This document shows positions 45,048 to 56,364 of a DNA stretch of 64,000 nt, piece by piece. The notes under the pieces were generated by a model, which ran no database searches, had not been told where the DNA came from, and saw nothing but the letters and a program-made list of their open reading frames with translations. Position 1 is the first letter of the stretch. Every line of letters starts with the position of its first letter. The position numbers were made by a program, and so were the translations under genes. This stretch comes from Hofstenia miamia (Eukaryota > Xenacoelomorpha > Acoela): assembly GCA_004352715.1 (NCBI GenBank), contig SCFE01000064.1, positions 863,347 through 927,346 on the forward strand, given 5' to 3'.

Positions 45048-46542
45048 CAAATTACATTTTACGTATGTGCTTTTTGAGATTATGGAAAAATAGTTTGTAA
45101 TATTATGTGTATGTATCTTGAAAGGGGGGTTGTTATAATAAGGTATATATTAACATGGCATAATGCAAACAATTGTGATATTATCAAAGTGAAATTACTC
45201 ATACCAAACAATAAACCAAAAATTATATCAAAACAATGTAAATTTGGGTGTGAATTATTTAAGCAGGTCTGAATGTGCTAATTAAAAATGCATTAGCAAG
45301 CTGTATCTAAAAATCAATTAGCAAGATCTTCAAAGCACTTAGTGCCAAGTATCAATTAGATGACTCAACGCCTCAACCACCCCCTTTGATATTCACNNNN
45401 NNNNNNNNNNNNNNNNNNNNNNNNNNNNNNNNNNNNNNNNNNNNNNNNNNNNNNNNNNNNNNNNNNNNNNNNNNNNNNNNNNNNNNNNNNNNNNNNNNNN
45501 NNNNNNNNNNNNNNNNNNNNNNNNNNNNNNNNNNNNNNNNNNNNNNNNNNNNNNNNNNNNNNNNNNNNNNNNNNNNNNNNNNNNNNNNNNNNNNNNNNNN
45601 NNNNNNNNNNNNNNNNNNNNNNNNNNNNNNNNNNNNNNNNNNNNNNNNNNNNNNNNNNNNNNNNNNNNNNNNNNNNNNNNNNNNNNNNNNNNNNNNNNNN
45701 NNNNNNNNNNNNNNNNNNNNNNNNNNNNNNNNNNNNNNNNNNNNNNNNNNNNNNNNNNNNNNNNNNNNNNNNNNNNNNNNNNNNNNNNNNNNNNNNNNNN
45801 NNNNNNNNNNNNNNNNNNNNNNNNNNNNNNNNNNNNNNNNNNNNNNNNNNNNNNNNNNNNNNNNNNNNNNNNNNNNNNNNNNNNNNNNNNNNNNNNNNNN
45901 NNNNNNNNNNNNNNNNNNNNNNNNNNNNNNNNNNNNNNNNNNNNNNNNNNNNNNNNNNNNNNNNNNNNNNNNNNNNNNNNNNNNNNNNNNNNNNNNNNNN
46001 NNNNNNNNNNNNNNNNNNNNNNNNNNNNNNNNNNNNNNNNNNNNNNNNNNNNNNNNNNNNNNNNNNNNNNNNNNNNNNNNNNNNNNNNNNNNNNNNNNNN
46101 NNNNNNNNNNNNNNNNNNNNNNNNNNNNNNNNNNNNNNNNNNNNNNNNNNNNNNNNNNNNNNNNNNNNNNNNNNNNNNNNNNNNNNNNNNNNNNNNNNNN
46201 NNNNNNNNNNNNNNNNNNNNNNNNNNNNNNNNNNNNNNNNNNNNNNNNNNNNNNNNNNNNNNNNNNNNNNNNNNNNNNNNNNNNNNNNNNNNNNNNNNNN
46301 NNNNNNNNNNNNNNNNNNNNNNNNNNNNNNNNNNNNNNNNNNNNNNNNNNNNNNNNNNNNNNNNNNNNNNNNNNNNNNNNNNNNNNNNNNNNNNNNACTT
46401 AGCGCTAAGTATCAATTAGATGACTCAACGCCTCAACCACCCCCTTCGATATTCACGGTCTGTCATGTGACATGTGACGACATAAGCTCTCGACCAATCA
46501 GAGGCGTTTTTGCGTGTTCTCCCCTGCCCTATATACACTACT
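45048..46542 (-). repeat. Polinton right terminal inverted repeat, interrupted by a gap
   Basis: 45,048-45,396 and 46,397-46,542 are together the reverse of the left TIR. A 1,000-N gap (45,397-46,396) separates them. The 57 bases before the gap (from ACTTAGTGCCAAG) recur right after it (ACTTAGCGCTAAG) with a few substitutions. The gap is therefore either spurious or separates two different copies. The outer part agrees better with the left TIR. Confidence 0.8.
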
Positions 46543-46548
46543 TTAAAC

Positions 46549-47126
46549 AGAAAAGATGAATATAAATACAAACTAAATTTACTGAAAATATTATAAAAAA
46601 ATATATAAAAATATGTAATTTGATGAATATTTTGTAAATTTTATAGTGGGAAACTTTTTGAAAATGGCAGCAGCATGCTGAAACATGTTAAAATAAATGA
46701 TGCGTTTCTTTTTTAAATTCATATATAAACTCAAGAATTTTGATGATTAGATATATTAGAACTGGTCTCATGTTCTTTAATTCTTCTTGATATTTGCCTA
46801 TTAGGAAAACCAATAAATCTTCACCACAGATGGGTTGTTTCCATGTGAGAGCACATAGACAAGGGGTTGTGCCAGTAAATCCGCATTCACTTCATGAATA
46901 CAGCTTCATTGGAGCAGTATAAGTACATGGAAATTTAAAATGGAAGAATTATATTTTGAAAATTTTATTCTAGTGAAAATAGTTTAATAAGCAATGAAAA
47001 GAAAATTATTTTATAAATTGCAAAATGTATTTTTAAGAGCTAGTTGTACATAATAAAGAAATGAAATTTAGCAAAATGGTTACTGAAAATTGATAAATGT
47101 TAGACATTAGTAGGATTGTGTAAAAT
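46549..47126. other. Spacer between Polinton and LINE
   Basis: AT-rich. A short plus-strand frame near 46,805-46,920 reads QMGCFHVRAHRQGVVPVNPHS. It resembles nothing I can name with confidence. No other feature. Confidence 0.35.
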
Positions 47127-48185
47127 AATAATAATAATAAACTTTAATTAAGCTTAAAATACTGTAAACTACACTACAAACTACAAAACTAAAAAATAAT
47201 TAATAACATGAGAAATATCATTCTGGGAATATGGTCTTTGATGAGAATAATTTTGGTGGATTGTTTTTTCTTAATTTTAACGTAGTGTATTCAGATCTTT
47301 TGCTAATGAATTGTTTTAGTGGATGTTTTTGAGAGTATTCAATGTGTTGAAGTAATGCTTTTTTTTGCTTTAATGATGTTAAAAATATTAAATTTTTTTG
47401 TATATGTTGTTAAGTTTAGATAAAGATGTTTCTGATTCACCTGCATATACTTGTATGCCGCAAATTATAATAGAATTAAGTAGGAAATTAAATAAAATTT
47501 CAGTTTCATCTTGATTTAAAAATCTTGTTACTTTTAATATTATATAGAAATTTCTCATTGATTGTTTATAAACTTGAGCAATATGTTTTTTAAATAAAAG
47601 CTTGTTATTTATGGTAAATACAAGATATTTCATTGTTGTTACTGAGGAATAGCAATCAATTTTAGATAATTATCAACAAATTTTCTTTTCAATAATATAA
47701 TCATTCCCAGCGACTTTCTATAATTAATTACAAATTTGTTTTCTTCATACCAAGATTTGATCTTATCATTAATTAAATTTGTTAAGTCTAAATTTTCAAG
47801 AGTTGGAAGTCAAATCAGTGTATCATCAGCATACTTAATAATAGAACCATTTGTAATATTTAAGGAGTCACGATTTAAAGAATCAATACATATATTGAAC
47901 AGAAATGGGCCACAAACGGAGCCTTGAGGAACACCTTTGTTGATCTTTTCCATATCCGAAAGTCTGTTATTATATTTAACCATTTGTTGTTTATTCCCAA
48001 TAAAACTATCAAGCCAATTAATGATGTACGGATTTAAATGTGTTATATTGTTTAATTTTTCAAATAAAATGTATTGATTTACATTGTCAAAGGCTTTCTT
48101 TATATCGAGGCTGATTAATCTTACATAATCATAATTTTCATTTTTGTATGACAGAATTCTATTTTGCAGTTCAATAACAGCATTT
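47127..48185 (-). mobile_element. 5'-truncated LINE, AAT tail
   Basis: On the minus strand, from 48,185 downward, the frames give VIELQNRILSYKNENYDYV, RLISLDIKKAFDNVNQ (motif A), NKGVPQGSVCGPFLF (motif B) and IIKYADDTLI (motif C). After a stop come NYRKSLGMIILLKRK, MKYLVFTINNKLLFKKH and a C-terminal tail. The tail is a TTA microsatellite (47,127-47,141 on plus as AAT repeats). It lacks everything before reverse transcriptase motif 2, so it is truncated and dead, though its RT core is open for about 120 codons. Confidence 0.75.
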
Positions 48186-48931
48186 GCTGAGAAAAAGCAT
48201 GCAAATGTATAATAATTAAAAAAAAAATTCCCCACATATAAAAGCAGTGACTGAATATTTATTGCCACATGAAATTTGCATAGTAGCAATAGTGACTATT
48301 TCAATGTTTATCAGAAAAATATTTGTACGAAAAATGTGTTAAAGAAATTTTTTTTGCTGCATGAAATTTACGACGTTGTTGTAGCTTTGTAAACAGTACA
48401 CGCTTTTCAAGAAGGAATTAATATTGTGTATACATGGTCCCACAAAAAGCAAAAATGTTTGCAATTATCCATTTTACCAATATTGCTAATTAGATAATCA
48501 AAATTCAATATATAATGAAATTTCAAATTAAATCAATTGTTTAAATGCTTTTAATTATATTTAACAGAAAGTGCATGAACACAAAGAATACATATACTTG
48601 GTTTTGTCAAATATATATTTGACCACTTTTCCAAATTATATTAAACACTCTGGAAATAGCTATTGTTATAAAAATAAATGCGAGAAACAAGGTTTTCTAA
48701 AATAAATGTATATATTTACAAAAGTTTAACTTTTATTGCACTCCCGAATTTTGTTTTTAGCTGTATAGCATCTGTGATTGTAAGCAAAACTTTCTTTCTT
48801 AAATCGCTATCTGAACATGCACCTGCAAAAGTACAGTGGGAATTGACATTGCTTAAATTAGAAATTAGAAATTATCTTTATTTCAGAATGAAACACATCA
48901 AACTGACTAAATTTACAAACTATCATAATAT
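48186..48931. other. Spacer, nothing recognised
   Basis: AT-rich sequence between two LINEs. The 98-codon plus frame at 48,678-48,974 has no recognisable motif. Confidence 0.4.
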
Positions 48932-50285
48932 TCACTTCACTTGCAGAGTTATTTGCGGCATTTCACGGACGTGATAGCTCTGGTGTGGTCTTCCTTTCGT
49001 GTCGGTGTTTTTGGTAAGGGTTGGAGACTTAGGAAGTAGATAATGCAAATAGGAAGTGAAGACAATTTCTAGATTGATGATTTCGTAANNNNNNNNNNNN
49101 NNNNNNNNNNNNNNNNNNNNNNNNNNNNNNNNNNNNNNNNNNNNNNNNNNNNNNNNNNNNNNNNNNNNNNNNNNNNNNNNNNNNNNNNNNNNNNNNNNNN
49201 NNNNNNNNNNNNNNNNNNNNNNNNNNNNNNNNNNNNNNNNNNNNNNNNNNNNNNNNNNNNNNNNNNNNNNNNNNNNNNNNNNNNNNNNNNNNNNNNNNNN
49301 NNNNNNNNNNNNNNNNNNNNNNNNNNNNNNNNNNNNNNNNNNNNNNNNNNNNNNNNNNNNNNNNNNNNNNNNNNNNNNNNNNNNNNNNNNNNNNNNNNNN
49401 NNNNNNNNNNNNNNNNNNNNNNNNNNNNNNNNNNNNNNNNNNNNNNNNNNNNNNNNNNNNNNNNNNNNNNNNNNNNNNNNNNNNNNNNNNNNNNNNNNNN
49501 NNNNNNNNNNNNNNNNNNNNNNNNNNNNNNNNNNNNNNNNNNNNNNNNNNNNNNNNNNNNNNNNNNNNNNNNNNNNNNNNNNNNNNNNNNNNNNNNNNNN
49601 NNNNNNNNNNNNNNNNNNNNNNNNNNNNNNNNNNNNNNNNNNNNNNNNNNNNNNNNNNNNNNNNNNNNNNNNNNNNNNNNNNNNNNNNNNNNNNNNNNNN
49701 NNNNNNNNNNNNNNNNNNNNNNNNNNNNNNNNNNNNNNNNNNNNNNNNNNNNNNNNNNNNNNNNNNNNNNNNNNNNNNNNNNNNNNNNNNNNNNNNNNNN
49801 NNNNNNNNNNNNNNNNNNNNNNNNNNNNNNNNNNNNNNNNNNNNNNNGTTCCACCCAGTAGGATTGTAGCATCATCTGCGTATTTTACTAAAGAGACATC
49901 ATCCCCGTTCAAAACAAGATCATCATATAATAAGTTGAATAAGATTGGCCCCAGAATAGAGCCTTGGGGTATACCAGCGCTTGTGCTGAGAAATCGCGAA
50001 TGTCGCCCATTGAAGTCAACAAATTGTGTCCTGTCTAGACGGAAGTCGCAAACTAGATTGACAACATATGGCGAGATAATCAGTTGGCGAAGAGAGTTAA
50101 CCATCTGATCGCGCGGCACTCGGTTAAACGCTATACTGAGGTCAATCGCAATTACCCTAACGTAATCATATGATTTTATCAAATCCTTTGCTTTATTGAT
50201 TATGCGCAAGAGAGCCATTTCTGTCGTTGACGATTTTCTGAAACTGAATTGATTCCGCTTCAGTCTGACATTGTAGGCTTTGGAG
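48932..50285 (-). mobile_element. LINE reverse transcriptase fragment with 759-base gap
   Basis: From 50,285 downward the open frame gives RLKRNQFSFRKSSTTEMALL, YVRVIAIDLSIAFNRVPRDQ (motif A), SAGIPQGSILGPILFN (motif B) and VKYADDATILLGG (motif C) up to the gap (49,089-49,847). The roughly 150 bases beyond the gap may be its C-terminus or unrelated. The 5' end stops inside a Polinton-type gene on the same strand, so the LINE inserted there. The readable part has no stop. Jockey/CR1-like by motifs. Confidence 0.75.
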
Positions 50286-50565
50286 ATGAACACTGCAAAG
50301 CATTATCTGCATTGTCATATGGTATAGAACCATTGTTAATCAGAGGACGTCTTCTCTTTTTCTGGTGACAATGCTTTTCTTTAATAAGTGTTGATACTGG
50401 GATTGACTCTTGTGAAGGATTGTAGCTTAGAGAGGGGGTGGTGCATAACTCATTGAGAAGATTGCCAAGTGATCCGGTTGTTAGTGTTTCAATAAACATT
50501 ATGCTGGTAGACTGAGATTTTGGAGGAAAAATTTCACAATGAATATTAATGAATTTATCCAGCAA
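50286..50565 (-). pseudogene. Second copy of the small Polinton gene, cut by a LINE
   Basis: It encodes MFIETLTTGSLGNLLNELCT, then TPSLSYNPSQESI, LIKEKHCHQKKRRRPL and a short tail, colinear with the gene at 44,550-44,890. It is truncated at its 3' end where the 48.9-50.3 kb LINE begins. An in-frame ATG also exists upstream at 50,565, but alignment with the paralogue favours the start near 50,499. Confidence 0.5.
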
Positions 50566-50599
50566 TTTACAATGAATATATAGACAGAACTGCCTGATA

Positions 50600-51190
50600 G
50601 GAATAAATCAGTAGAAACACATGTCATGTATATGACCAAAGTAAACTAATAATAAACCAAGTGAGTAATAATGACAAGTGGGTATGGGGTCTGCATGAGG
50701 GCGTTCTTTGTGATCTAAACCCGATTAGTCATCTAATGTATGCAAACAATGGTAAGCATGCAAACTAAAATGATCACATAAAAAGTGAGTCACTATGACA
50801 AATATATGAATCATTGTAAGTTAAATCGCCTCCATGTAAACAACTAAGTCACTACAACATGCAAACTAAATAACGTGTGATATAGCATTAACCAGGTATT
50901 TTAACAAACATGTAATAAAAATGATCACATAAATTAGTCATTATAGTAGATACGTGTTTAGGAATCATTGTAAAATTGGCCCTTACAAACATTAATGAGT
51001 AAGTAATTACTGCTGGATGGCGTTGTAAAACCCTCGTCAACATTTGTTAGTCAGTCAAGGTCAAAATGTTAGTTTGTGTAACCAAGCCTTGACATCATTG
51101 AAGGGAGCTAGACGTTTAGCAGAAGTTTGTAAATTGTAACACATTTACTTATATGAACTCTGACCAATGAGTTGGTAAGTATATCACCAA
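50600..51190. other. Probable terminal region of a second Polinton type
   Basis: Non-coding sequence on the 5' side of the preceding gene. TGATCACATAAA and GAATCATTGTAA elements recur in it, as do CATGCAAACTAAA blocks. The outer part has GACCAATGAG followed by a TATATATTTTA box, an arrangement like the CCAAT/TATATA pair near the end of the first Polinton's TIR. It is not otherwise similar to that TIR. No inverted partner was found, so the identity is tentative. Confidence 0.3.
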
Positions 51191-51214
51191 GGCTATATAT
51201 TTTATGCTTTGTTC

Positions 51215-52260
51215 CGCTTGAATTTTACAAAACTTTGTTCGACTTCCAAGATGGAACCATCCATATTAACAACATAGACAACTGTTATTCAAAAAATTTA
51301 TTGGTATTTTGTAACAATTTTGAACAAATTTATTTTGGTAAGACATTAGACTTTTCGATCATAATTCAATACACTCCAGAAATCAGGAATAGCAAATGAT
51401 GGTTAACCTTAGCGCATATATATATTCTGAAAAATTCGTTGTGCCCAACTTTGCTAACATCAATCTTTTCTCAATTAAAGAGAAAGAAAACAATATAGAA
51501 TATAATTTCTATGAAAGATATATGGATGACACATTTGCATTAGTAGACAATGAAAAAAATACAAAAGAAATGCTATCTAATCTAAATGTATTAGATATTA
51601 ACATAAAATTCACAATGGAAATGGAAGAAAATGACATTTTTAATTGCTTAAATGTTAAGATAATGAGTAATTTAAATTTTTTATAACAAAATATCAATTA
51701 TCTGACTAATTATAGAATAAGATGTGCAACTCAAGAACAATAAGTAAAAATATTTTTTAAATTATATGTAATTTGTAAACGTAACCAAGAAACAAACATT
51801 TACTGACATAACTAAGCACATATGAAGAAAGTTGCATTATTTATGTTCTTAATAAGTTTGTAAACTTAATACATGTATATGTACATGAGAACTTAAATAT
51901 ATGTTGTTGTTGGTGTTTACAAGAAACCATCAGATAATGGCTCTCAATTCAATTTCAATTCAAACTCTCCAAGATGAATTAATGTATCCTAAACTAAAGG
52001 AGCAATACATATAATATTCAATATTGCATGCTCCTATAATAACATACAACAAGAAATTATCACATTGAAAAATCAATACCCAGAAAATTTTATTGATCAA
52101 TATATTAGAGGCAATTACTGTAAGAGCAAGAGGGTGGGTACTCTTTCTAGCACTGAAATAATTTCATCCAAAACAACGAAATGGTATTGTAAGTTCAGAA
52201 AAATTTGAAAGGCTTTTGGTTGAAATTGATAATCTAATCAAAAATTCATTTTTAAAAAAA
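51215..52260 (+). pseudogene. Penelope-like reverse transcriptase relic, split by a LINE tail
   Basis: Frames before the split give YIYSEKFVVPNF and NFYERYMDDTFALV (motif C, YMDD followed by the typical F-A-L-V), DINIKFTMEMEEN and FNCLNVKIM. After a LINE insert at 51,689-51,912 the sequence resumes with VYKKPSDNGSQFNFNSNSP and a degraded C-terminal part (NIACSYNNIQQEI). This order fits Penelope-like elements. Stops and the insertion make it dead. The GIY-YIG domain is not seen here. Confidence 0.6.
51689..51912 (+). mobile_element. Short LINE copy (family of the 35-37 kb LINE), TTG tail
   Basis: It starts within the C-terminal codons of the family ORF (same bases as the end IRCATQEQ), runs through the 3' UTR and ends in TTGTTGTTG. 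It is nearly identical to 34,907-35,115 in reverse. It separates two parts of the Penelope-like reading frame. Confidence 0.85.
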
Positions 52261-52916
52261 GAAATTAATTAATATTTCATACCCGTACTTGAAATCTCCT
52301 AGTAATTTCTCCCTAGTCTGTTAGATTTATTGTATAGTATACTTTGCTTCTGTATATATTTGTATGTATGTTTGTATATTTTTGACGCTAATCAGATAAA
52401 TTATCAGTTTTTAATTGTCAATATTTATCTAAATAAAGAATATCTTACCTGTCCAAATAAGTAAATTATTTTTTCGGGCAACTTAAGAATTAAATTTCAC
52501 TGGTTAACTCCGAAAATAAAGAATAAATATTAATGGGTGATTGGAACTGAGATTATTTAAATAAGACTGATAATAAAAGGATTAATCTCCATTTTAATAA
52601 TTTTAATTTCAAACTGACAAATTCTCTCATCCCTACAATAATTGCAGCAAAATTCTCTGATAATGTAGAGAATCCCCGCAAAACGCACTTTCATGTGAAA
52701 TTTGGACTTCTGTATACGCCGCGATTGATCCTAATAATATCATTAAAATCTATGTTAATATTCTGTAATCCTATCTAGATGAATATAGTCCGGAAAAAAT
52801 CCCTGTTACTAAGAATTTTAGCAAAATAAGAATGATAAGCCTTGGCTTTCTGATTTTATTACAACTAAATATAGTGCTTAGAGCTTGTAGTTTATTCTGG
52901 TAAAAGGGAGCCAAAA
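52261..52916. other. Spacer, nothing recognised
   Basis: AT-rich, with no supported feature. Confidence 0.4.
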
Positions 52917-54712
52917 TACCGTAGACCGGGGCTACTTTGAACAAAAAATAAAATCTTCCAATGCGATATAACTACAAAATCAATGTCTTTTTATGCCACA
53001 TTATTACCTTATTTTAAAGTTAACAATATATTAAATTGAATTATTATACGACTTTACCTCTACACTAAATTTACTGTGGTCTATGTTTTGAAGTTAATGG
53101 CAGCCTCCTCTTGGTGATAAAAGTGAACTTCTCAACCCTTGAACGCTTTCAAAGTAGCCCCGTGACGCCATTTGGGGTCAATGGTCTATTGATTATATAA
53201 GAAAAACAATTGAATTCGATTCTTATTGAACATATTGGTGCTTAAAGGCTTACTGAATACTTTTTTGTAGTCATACCTGCCTTTAATTTTAGCAGACCTT
53301 GATCTAGGCCTATAACTTTTATCAATTTTTTTAAAGATTATAATAGTATTAATAATTAGTAATTTAATAAAAAATGATATTAAGTGTTTTTATTCTTCAA
53401 ACTAGTCTTTTTGTTATTCTTACCTGAACTTTAATAAATAATAGAGTGAACATAGATTAATTTTGACTCACTTCATATTCACAGACTCGCTTCAAAATGG
53501 TTCGAACTTACAAACGCAAGCAACATGCTCGTTCATACAAGAACTACACAGAACAACAACTTGTCGATGCTGTGACATCAAACACTTTTGGAGAGCTAGC
53601 AACACATTCAACATCCCTGTTGGAATGTTGAATAATAGAATAAAAGGAAAACACAATGAAAAACCTGGCTACAAGTCAGCCCTGTCTGTAGCCGAGGAAG
53701 ATACTCTCATTCGGTAACTGACAACTGTGGCAGATTGGGGTTCACCTTTTCAACACCAAAGTTGTACAAGAGCTTGTACATTCATACTTGAATAACCTTA
53801 ACCGTAATGTTGAGTGCTTTGAAAACAATACACCTTCAGCAAATTGGGTTACTTCTTTTGTTAAAAGAAGTGACGTACTGACTCAGTGAAACTCCCAAAA
53901 CATCAAAGTGGTCCGTGCAGGGAAAAGTCGTCCCGAAATACGTGAATATTTCCAACAATATAAACTGTCTTTGAATGTTGACGATACTGGAAGCATTCCT
54001 GTCCCTGCCACACTAACATTTTCAATTATGATGGGACAAATTTGACTGATGTTCCTGGGTCCAAAAATGTGTTTTCAAGAAGGGGGCTATATATCCTGAG
54101 AGGGTGATGAACTCTTCGAAAACATCAAAATCTTTAATGTTTCGGGGTCCGCAAGTAACACAATGCTGCCAATATATGTTGTGTAAAAGGCTGAACACCT
54201 TTGGAATACCTGGATGGAAGGTGTTCCCCCACACAACAGGTATATAAGAAGCAAAAGTGGGTGGTTTGACGCCATTTGTTTTGTCGACTGGTTCAAAACC
54301 TCCTATATACCCCATGTGCGAAACTTAGGTGGAACCAAAGTACTCATCGGGGACAATCTGTCATCGCATTTTAATCATTGCGTCATTGAATTGGCTGAGC
54401 AGAACAGCATACAATTTATCAGTCTGCCCAGCAATGCAACACATCTAATGCAACCATTGGATGTGGCATTCTTTGGCCCCATGAAAAAGGTTTAGCGCTC
54501 CATTCTTGAGGATTGGAACAAAAAAACTGGACTGGCACAAGCCATCTCCAATGATGTGTTATCGGGACTTTTGTTGACCCTAAAAACAAATCTATATGGG
54601 CCAACCAATAGCAGCAATTTAGAGGCTGGGTTCAGAGCCACCAGCCTGTATCCACGGCACCCTGAAAAGGTTCTCTTAAAGCTGCCCTCAGAGCCTGATA
54701 CAGACCCTGATC

Positions 54713-55712
54713 NNNNNNNNNNNNNNNNNNNNNNNNNNNNNNNNNNNNNNNNNNNNNNNNNNNNNNNNNNNNNNNNNNNNNNNNNNNNNNNNNNNNNNNN
54801 NNNNNNNNNNNNNNNNNNNNNNNNNNNNNNNNNNNNNNNNNNNNNNNNNNNNNNNNNNNNNNNNNNNNNNNNNNNNNNNNNNNNNNNNNNNNNNNNNNNN
54901 NNNNNNNNNNNNNNNNNNNNNNNNNNNNNNNNNNNNNNNNNNNNNNNNNNNNNNNNNNNNNNNNNNNNNNNNNNNNNNNNNNNNNNNNNNNNNNNNNNNN
55001 NNNNNNNNNNNNNNNNNNNNNNNNNNNNNNNNNNNNNNNNNNNNNNNNNNNNNNNNNNNNNNNNNNNNNNNNNNNNNNNNNNNNNNNNNNNNNNNNNNNN
55101 NNNNNNNNNNNNNNNNNNNNNNNNNNNNNNNNNNNNNNNNNNNNNNNNNNNNNNNNNNNNNNNNNNNNNNNNNNNNNNNNNNNNNNNNNNNNNNNNNNNN
55201 NNNNNNNNNNNNNNNNNNNNNNNNNNNNNNNNNNNNNNNNNNNNNNNNNNNNNNNNNNNNNNNNNNNNNNNNNNNNNNNNNNNNNNNNNNNNNNNNNNNN
55301 NNNNNNNNNNNNNNNNNNNNNNNNNNNNNNNNNNNNNNNNNNNNNNNNNNNNNNNNNNNNNNNNNNNNNNNNNNNNNNNNNNNNNNNNNNNNNNNNNNNN
55401 NNNNNNNNNNNNNNNNNNNNNNNNNNNNNNNNNNNNNNNNNNNNNNNNNNNNNNNNNNNNNNNNNNNNNNNNNNNNNNNNNNNNNNNNNNNNNNNNNNNN
55501 NNNNNNNNNNNNNNNNNNNNNNNNNNNNNNNNNNNNNNNNNNNNNNNNNNNNNNNNNNNNNNNNNNNNNNNNNNNNNNNNNNNNNNNNNNNNNNNNNNNN
55601 NNNNNNNNNNNNNNNNNNNNNNNNNNNNNNNNNNNNNNNNNNNNNNNNNNNNNNNNNNNNNNNNNNNNNNNNNNNNNNNNNNNNNNNNNNNNNNNNNNNN
55701 NNNNNNNNNNNN
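54713..55712. other. Assembly gap (1,000 N)
   Basis: Undetermined bases within the pogo element. They hide the left end and body of the nested Polinton. Confidence 0.98.
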
Positions 55713-56364
55713 AGTTGGTACAGGGTGTTATGACTCCTACAGTGTATAATTATATTTGAAATATACGTATATTATTAATAAATAACTTTTGCATGCATGA
55801 TATTTAGCTAGCGAATTTCAGTTTGATACATAACGTGTGTTTTTACTCTTTCCGAAAATGTATACTGGTTTTATTATATATTACACCATTAAGTATAGTG
55901 AATATGCGATCTCTTTGTTTAATTTCTATATTTAATATACGGATTTTGAAAGTTTTCCCAAATTATATTTTTACATATGTGCTTCTCAAAATTATGGAAA
56001 TTTAGCTTGTAATATTATGTGTACATATCCCGAAAAGGAGTTGTTATAATACGGTATATATTAACATGGTGTAATGCAAACAAATGTGATATTATCAAAA
56101 ATTACTCATACCAAAAAGTGTAAACTAAATTTGAACATGAATCATGCAAATAGGCCCTAATATGGTACACTAATTAAAAGCTATTAGCAAGCTGTCAGCC
56201 AGTTACCCCCGAGCTGTCAAAAAGCACTTTGTGAGATATCGCAATCTGCCAGAAATTCATTAGTCATCTGTCAATCAAATGGTGAGTCACTAAAAACACC
56301 CCCTCGATATCACAGAGGACAAAAGGTCAGTTTGTGCCTTCTCCTCTTGACTATATACACTACT
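55713..56364 (-). mobile_element. Right end of a second Polinton nested in the pogo element
   Basis: From about 55,948 (AAGTTTTCCCAAATTA) to CTATATACACTACT at 56,364 the sequence follows the right TIR of the 37.7-46.5 kb Polinton, with many substitutions and small deletions. It ends in the same terminal heptamer. The next six bases GTTAAT would be the target duplication. Pogo coding sequence resumes directly after. The 235 bases before the TIR are Polinton interior without a recognised gene. Confidence 0.7.

Larger units (their letters stand above)
37714..46542 (+). mobile_element. Polinton/Maverick element with TIRs and 6 bp target duplication
   Basis: The ends are inverted and start with AG, as in Polintons: AGTAGTGTATATAGGGCAGG on the left, and the reverse of this at the right end (46,542). 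The flanks TTAAAC at 37,708-37,713 and 46,543-46,548 form a perfect 6 bp duplication, the size Polintons make. Inside are a protein-primed type B DNA polymerase (plus strand) and two small minus-strand genes. The assembled size is 8.8 kb, shorter than the 15-20 kb usual for the group. It contains three 1,000-N gaps, so the real length is unknown. No integrase, ATPase, protease or capsid gene is visible in the readable parts. Confidence 0.85.

Noticed and set aside
46805-46920. Basic plus-strand frame (QMGCFHVRAHRQG) as a Polinton virion gene
   Set aside because: It lies outside the mapped right end of the element and is too short. Resemblance to basic virus-like peptides is only impressionistic.
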